This document shows positions 6,246 through 7,377 of a DNA stretch of 7,377 nucleotides, piece by piece (the stretch's first letter is position 1; each line of letters begins with the position of its first letter). Source of the stretch: JBDTCS01 sp039923455 (GTDB lineage Bacteria; Bacteroidota; Ignavibacteria; Palsa-1295); the NCBI GenBank assembly GCA_039923455.1, contig JBDTCS010000110.1, forward strand, positions 1 to 7,377, read 5' to 3'. A model generated the notes under the pieces. That model did not search any database, was not told the origin of the DNA, and was given only the letters and a program-made list of their open reading frames with translations. A program made the position numbers and the translations under genes.

Positions 6246-6275
6246 CACGTACAGCTCTTTCAGGAAATGTACGTG
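6246..6275. promoter_or_regulatory. CACGTACA inverted repeat before the second DUF4402 gene
   Basis: CACGTACA (6246-6253) pairs perfectly with TGTACGTG (6268-6275) across 14 nt, 32 nt upstream of the ATG. The arms share ACGTA/TACGT with the TACGTA hairpins upstream, so it may be a diverged site for the same factor, or a leader hairpin. Confidence 0.4.
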
Positions 6276-6307
6276 ATCATGTAACAACTTCCTAACGAAT
6301 CATAATA

Positions 6308-6838
6308 ATGAAGAACTCCATCAAAATCCTTGCAGCGATCGCAATTCTTGGTTTCGCTGGTAATGCATCTGCACAGACGTCAGCCTCGACAACGGCAAGC
6401 GCAAGTGCGACGATCATTTCAGGGATCACTCTTTCCCATGACGCTGACCTCACTTTTGGCAAGATTGTCAATGACGGTGTTGGCGGAACGGTTACTGTTA
6501 ACAACAATGGTACCATCAATTATGGTACGCTCACGACGACCCTAACACCTGGCACTATCGGTGCTGCCAAGTTCACAGTCGGCGGACAGAGCGGTGCTGG
6601 ATACAATGTCACACTGACTGAGGCCGATGCAGTCCCGACCGCGAATCGACTTGAAGATGGCGCAGGCAACGAGCTTGTTTTCTCCTTCAATGGCACTCCG
6701 GCAACCGCGATTACAGGCACTCTTGGCACCGTTGGTGGACAATTCGCAGTCGGTGGCTCTGTAGCAGTGACCGCGGGTGCAAATACCAACAATGGTGCTT
6801 ACACCGGCACGATCACTTGCCAGGTCCAGTATAACTAA
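6308..6838 (+). CDS. DUF4402-type secreted protein (second of three)
   Basis: The protein has 176 residues. The signal peptide is residues 1-22 (MKNSIKI, hydrophobic core, ASA cleavage site before Q23). The mature part is a textbook DUF4402: a serine/alanine-rich start (SASTTASASATI), then SHDADLTFGKIV, GGTVTVNNNGTI, alternating strand-forming stretches, AGYNVTL and the end YTGTITCQVQYN. There is one mature cysteine (171), two residues into the last strand. The composition (Gly, Thr, Ala, Asn, few charges) fits an extracellular subunit that could assemble into a surface layer or fibre; that is inference. ATG 6308-6310 follows the A/T-rich leader CATAATA and has no Shine-Dalgarno. The third copy starts 32 nt after its stop, so the two are probably co-transcribed. 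Confidence 0.92.
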   Translation: MKNSIKILAAIAILGFAGNASAQTSASTTASASATIISGITLSHDADLTFGKIVNDGVGGTVTVNNNGTINYGTLTTTLTPGTIGAAKFTVGGQSGAGYNVTLTEADAVPTANRLEDGAGNELVFSFNGTPATAITGTLGTVGGQFAVGGSVAVTAGANTNNGAYTGTITCQVQYN

Positions 6839-6850
6839 TTGCAACACACC

Positions 6851-6867
6851 TAGATCTTCAAGGTCTA
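6851..6867 (+). promoter_or_regulatory. Hairpin over the ribosome site of the third DUF4402 gene
   Basis: TAGATC (6851-6856) can pair with GGTCTA (6862-6867), with one T-G wobble and loop TTCAA. The AAGG at 6860-6863 is the only Shine-Dalgarno-like sequence before GTG 6871, and it lies partly in the 3' arm, so the fold would hide it. It could lower translation of the third gene relative to the second. Confidence 0.3.
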
Positions 6868-6870
6868 AAC

Positions 6871-7377
6871 GTGAAAGCAAGATATATTATACCTGTTGCA
6901 GTGGGGTTGTTGTGTGGAATTGGAGTGCCCGCAATGGCACAACATCTCGCCAGCGCCACTGCAACTGCCTCCGCGACGATCATCATACCAATTTCCATCA
7001 TGCGCAATCATGATATGGATTTTGGCGGGTTGATTGCGGATCCCACTAATCCGGGAACCGTCCTCTTCAATGTCGCGCCAGGTGGAACCCCGCTTACGGT
7101 CAATAATAGCAATTCGATCCAACAGGCGCCTCACGATGGTGTACCATCGGGACTTGAAATTGGAAGTGTGTCGATCATCAACACACCCCAATTCGGGACT
7201 ACGCCCCAGTTGGCCGTTTTTACTGTTAATGGCCAAAAGAATCAAGTATTCGCAATAACGATCCCAACTGTGGTCCCGGTAACACTCGCAAATCAAAATC
7301 AAGCGGGGCCGACGATGCTCCTCGACCATTTTGTCTGTGTCATCGGCAATTCCATTGGGGGCAACCCTGGCGGAGCC
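6871..7377 (+). CDS. DUF4402-type secreted protein (third of three), 3' end outside window
   Basis: The frame is open from GTG 6871 to the last base (169 codons) with no stop, so the gene is cut by the window edge. An in-frame TAA at 6832-6834 and no ATG between make GTG the natural start; the internal ATG (6934) would remove most of the signal peptide. AAGG at 6860-6863 is a suitable ribosome site. The signal peptide is residues 1-23 (KARYIIPVAVGLLCGIG core, AMA cleavage site before Q24). The mature start (SATATASATI) and MDFGGLI mirror the second copy (SASTTASASATI, LTFGKIV), placing it in the same family. It diverges afterwards, with proline- and asparagine-rich segments and a cysteine at 156. 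Confidence 0.85.
   Translation, partial: MKARYIIPVAVGLLCGIGVPAMAQHLASATATASATIIIPISIMRNHDMDFGGLIADPTNPGTVLFNVAPGGTPLTVNNSNSIQQAPHDGVPSGLEIGSVSIINTPQFGTTPQLAVFTVNGQKNQVFAITIPTVVPVTLANQNQAGPTMLLDHFVCVIGNSIGGNPGGA

Overview
The window looks like a mid-GC chromosomal segment from a member of the Bacteroidota/Chlorobiota (FCB) side of the bacterial tree. Three things point there: DUF4402-type secreted proteins in tandem, a small AraC regulator with an HMA-like N-terminus of the kind common in Bacteroidota, and start codons with A-rich leaders and weak or no Shine-Dalgarno sequences. An uncultured Ignavibacteria- or Kapabacteria-like lineage is possible, but I cannot fix genus or species from the sequence.

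Layout. (1) 2-769, +: the 3' end of a TolB/PD40-type beta-propeller gene that begins outside the window. (2) 770-876: a short convergent gap holding a long stem-loop without a terminator-type U tract. (3) 3068 down to 877, -: a probable two-gene operon, first a small secreted protein of no recognised family (2598-3068), then 26 nt later a 564-residue TIR / TolB-N-like / TPR protein (877-2571). (4) 3069-3999: a 0.9 kb gap with three 16-bp tandem repeats, a run of strong stem-loops ending in a clear intrinsic terminator on the + strand (a candidate structured RNA), and a TTACGTAG-N4-CTACGTAA hairpin. (5) 4000-4614, +: an AraC-type regulator. (6) 4615-5414: an 0.8 kb gap that repeats several sequence blocks found upstream of the AraC gene, including the same hairpin. 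(7) 5415 to the right edge, +: three tandem, divergent DUF4402 secreted proteins; the third starts at GTG 6871 and runs off the window.

How the parts may fit. The right half reads as a small surface-protein locus: three exported, pilin/coat-like beta-sandwich proteins behind a regulator, with a shared palindromic DNA element upstream of both the regulator and the first structural gene. Regulation of the DUF4402 genes by this AraC protein is inferred from proximity and the shared element, not shown. The left half is a separate leftward operon joining a cytoplasmic TIR/TPR signalling or effector protein to a secreted small protein. No CRISPR array, tRNA, rRNA or complete insertion sequence was seen.
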